From Akkermansia muciniphila (GTDB lineage: Bacteria; Verrucomicrobiota; Verrucomicrobiia; Verrucomicrobiales; Akkermansiaceae), in assembly GCF_002884975.1 (NCBI RefSeq), contig NZ_PJKB01000001.1, positions 768,596-832,595 on the forward strand: a stretch of 64,000 nt of DNA. Reading direction: 5' to 3'. Under the pieces are notes generated by a model, which made no database searches, had not been told where the DNA came from, and was given only the letters and a program-made list of their open reading frames with translations. The translations under genes were made by a program, and so were the position numbers. Every line of letters starts with the position of its first letter. Position 1 is the first letter of the stretch. This document shows positions 62,701-64,000 of the stretch, one piece after another.

Positions 62701-64000
62701 ATGAACGCCTCCATCTTTTCCAGACTCGCGCCTGAAGAAATCACGGCGCTCCATGAATCATGGAAGAACGACCCCCTGTCCGTAGATCCCCTCTGGGCAG
62801 CCTGGTTTGAGGGGTATGAACTGGGCAGCGGCGGCGCTCCGCAGGAACGCGGGAACACCGGAAACGGCACGGACGCCTCCCCCTACACCGTGCCGCCGGA
62901 AAGCGCGGAATGCCGCGGGCGCGTCAACCAGCTTATCCGGGCGTACCGGGTCATGGGGCACCAGTGCTCCCACTTCAATCCCCTGGCCTCCCCGGACAAG
63001 GCGTGCACCCCCGTCAACCTGGAGGAAATGGGCTTCCGGGAGGAGGACATGGACCAGCCCGCCAACATCGGCACGTTCATGGACGGCCGGACGTTCACCC
63101 TGCGTGAAATCATCAGCCACCTGCAAAAAACCTACTGCGGAGCCATCGGGTTTGAATACCACCACATAGACAATCTGGAAATCCGCTCCTGGATTGAAGA
63201 AAAAATCAAGCTCCGGGCGAACGGCGTGGACTACGGCCCGGAGGTCCGGCGGGACGCCTTCTTCCATCTCTGCAAGGCGGAATTGTTTGAGGAATTCCTG
63301 GGCAAGCGCTTCATCGGGGAAAAACGCTTCTCCCTGGAAGGAGGGGAAGGCGCCATCGTCCTGCTGGACGCGCTCGTCAAGCGGTGCCCCGCCGCCGGCG
63401 TCTCCCACATTGAAATGGGCATGGCCCACCGCGGAAGGCTGAACGTGCTTGCCAATATCCTTCACAAGCCGCTGAAAACCATCTTCCATGAATTCACGCC
63501 GGACTACCTGCCGGAATCCCCCATCGGCAGGAGCGATGTGAAGTACCACCTGGGCTATGCCACCACGCGCCATGTGGACGGGCAGGAACTCCACGTGCGC
63601 CTCTCCTCCAATCCCAGCCACCTGGAAGCCGTCTATCCCGTGGTGGAAGGCCGGGCCAGGGCCATGCAGCACAATCTGGAAGACGCGGAGCGCAAGCATG
63701 TGCTGCCGCTGGTCCTGCATGGAGACGCCGCCTTTGCCGGACAGGGGCTCGTGGCGGAAGTGCTGAACCTCTCCCTGCTGAAAGGCTACCGGACGGGGGG
63801 CACCGTGCACCTCATCATCAATAACCAGATCGGCTTCACCACCAGCCCGGACGAGGCCCGCTCCTCCCGCTACGCCACGGACGTGGCGCAGATGCTCCAG
63901 TCCCCCATCCTCCATATCAACGGAGAAAGCCCGGAGGACCTGGTCTGGGCGGCGGAATTCGCCCTCCAGTTCCGCCAGCAGTTCGGGCGGGACATCATTC
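62701..64000 (+). CDS. sucA: 2-oxoglutarate dehydrogenase E1 component (3' end outside window)
   Basis: The frame is open from the ATG at 62701 to the edge: 433 codons of about 900. The N-terminus (LAPEEITALHESWKNDPLSVDPLWAAWFEG) has the E1o docking helix. Then CRGRVNQLIRAYRVMGHQCSHFNPL, EMGMAHRGRLNVLANIL, SSNPSHLEAVYPVVEGRARA, LHGDAAFAGQGLVAE and INNQIGFTT (ThDP/Mg region). It decarboxylates 2-oxoglutarate and passes succinyl to SucB. The product, succinyl-CoA, feeds SucCD encoded at 20-22 kb. Confidence 0.95.
   Translation, partial: MNASIFSRLAPEEITALHESWKNDPLSVDPLWAAWFEGYELGSGGAPQERGNTGNGTDASPYTVPPESAECRGRVNQLIRAYRVMGHQCSHFNPLASPDKACTPVNLEEMGFREEDMDQPANIGTFMDGRTFTLREIISHLQKTYCGAIGFEYHHIDNLEIRSWIEEKIKLRANGVDYGPEVRRDAFFHLCKAELFEEFLGKRFIGEKRFSLEGGEGAIVLLDALVKRCPAAGVSHIEMGMAHRGRLNVLANILHKPLKTIFHEFTPDYLPESPIGRSDVKYHLGYATTRHVDGQELHVRLSSNPSHLEAVYPVVEGRARAMQHNLEDAERKHVLPLVLHGDAAFAGQGLVAEVLNLSLLKGYRTGGTVHLIINNQIGFTTSPDEARSSRYATDVAQMLQSPILHINGESPEDLVWAAEFALQFRQQFGRDII

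Overview
The window looks like Akkermansia, phylum Verrucomicrobiota. This rests on recognition, not on a search. The clues are a giant secreted protein built of autotransporter-associated beta-strand repeats, a secreted GH29 fucosidase of the mucin-degrader type, cydAB directly before sucA, several envelope proteins that look phylum-restricted, GC-rich genes and weak Shine-Dalgarno sites.

Layout. 1-8703: the N-terminal 2901 residues of a giant minus-strand autotransporter, cut by the window edge just as its barrel region begins. 9.3-13.3 kb: an acyl-ACP synthetase with a degenerate acyltransferase-like N-terminus, xseA, and a small AP2-like protein. 13.6-17.0 kb: two membrane-anchored TPR proteins. 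17.1-20.0 kb: a hisD-tetR-BASS transporter operon, divergent from sucCD (20.2-22.3 kb). 22.3-25.8 kb: tRNA-Ser(GCT), recQ, tRNA-Arg(ACG) and tmRNA. 26.0-28.6 kb: a GH29 alpha-L-fucosidase facing a small HTH protein across a shared region with repeated GCGAA-type boxes.

28.6-47.4 kb is a tightly packed, 17-gene exopolysaccharide locus on the minus strand. It carries an initiating phosphoglycosyl transferase, Wza, the tyrosine kinase Wzc, Wzx, Wzy, about seven glycosyltransferases or candidates, three acyltransferases, an alpha/beta hydrolase-like protein, and two unusual fusions: cytidylyltransferase-GHMP kinase and WecG-DUF6625-like. Many of its genes overlap by 4-20 bases. Its upstream region holds two palindromes of a dispersed family and an atypical tRNA-Glu(CTC), which I identified from its cloverleaf fold.

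48-50.6 kb (minus): a Nudix hydrolase, a SanA-like protein, tRNA-Leu(TAA) and a RidA protein. From 50.7 kb all genes are on the plus strand: an unrecognised Arg-rich protein, ferritin, a small hypothetical, a MarR regulator, trpB, then an envelope-flavoured group (AmgK-like sugar kinase, CHASE2-like membrane protein, arginine-phosphatase-type LMW phosphatase, L,D-transpeptidase), then cydAB and the first 433 codons of sucA. cydAB, sucCD and sucA together indicate an organism that uses nanaerobic respiration and has 2-oxoglutarate/succinyl-CoA metabolism.

The most interesting items are the degenerate acyltransferase domain, the two EPS fusions, the fucosidase/HTH intergenic boxes, the odd tRNA-Glu beside the EPS locus, the AT-rich patch with DnaA-box-like 9-mers near 54.3 kb, and the Thr-type LMW phosphatase.
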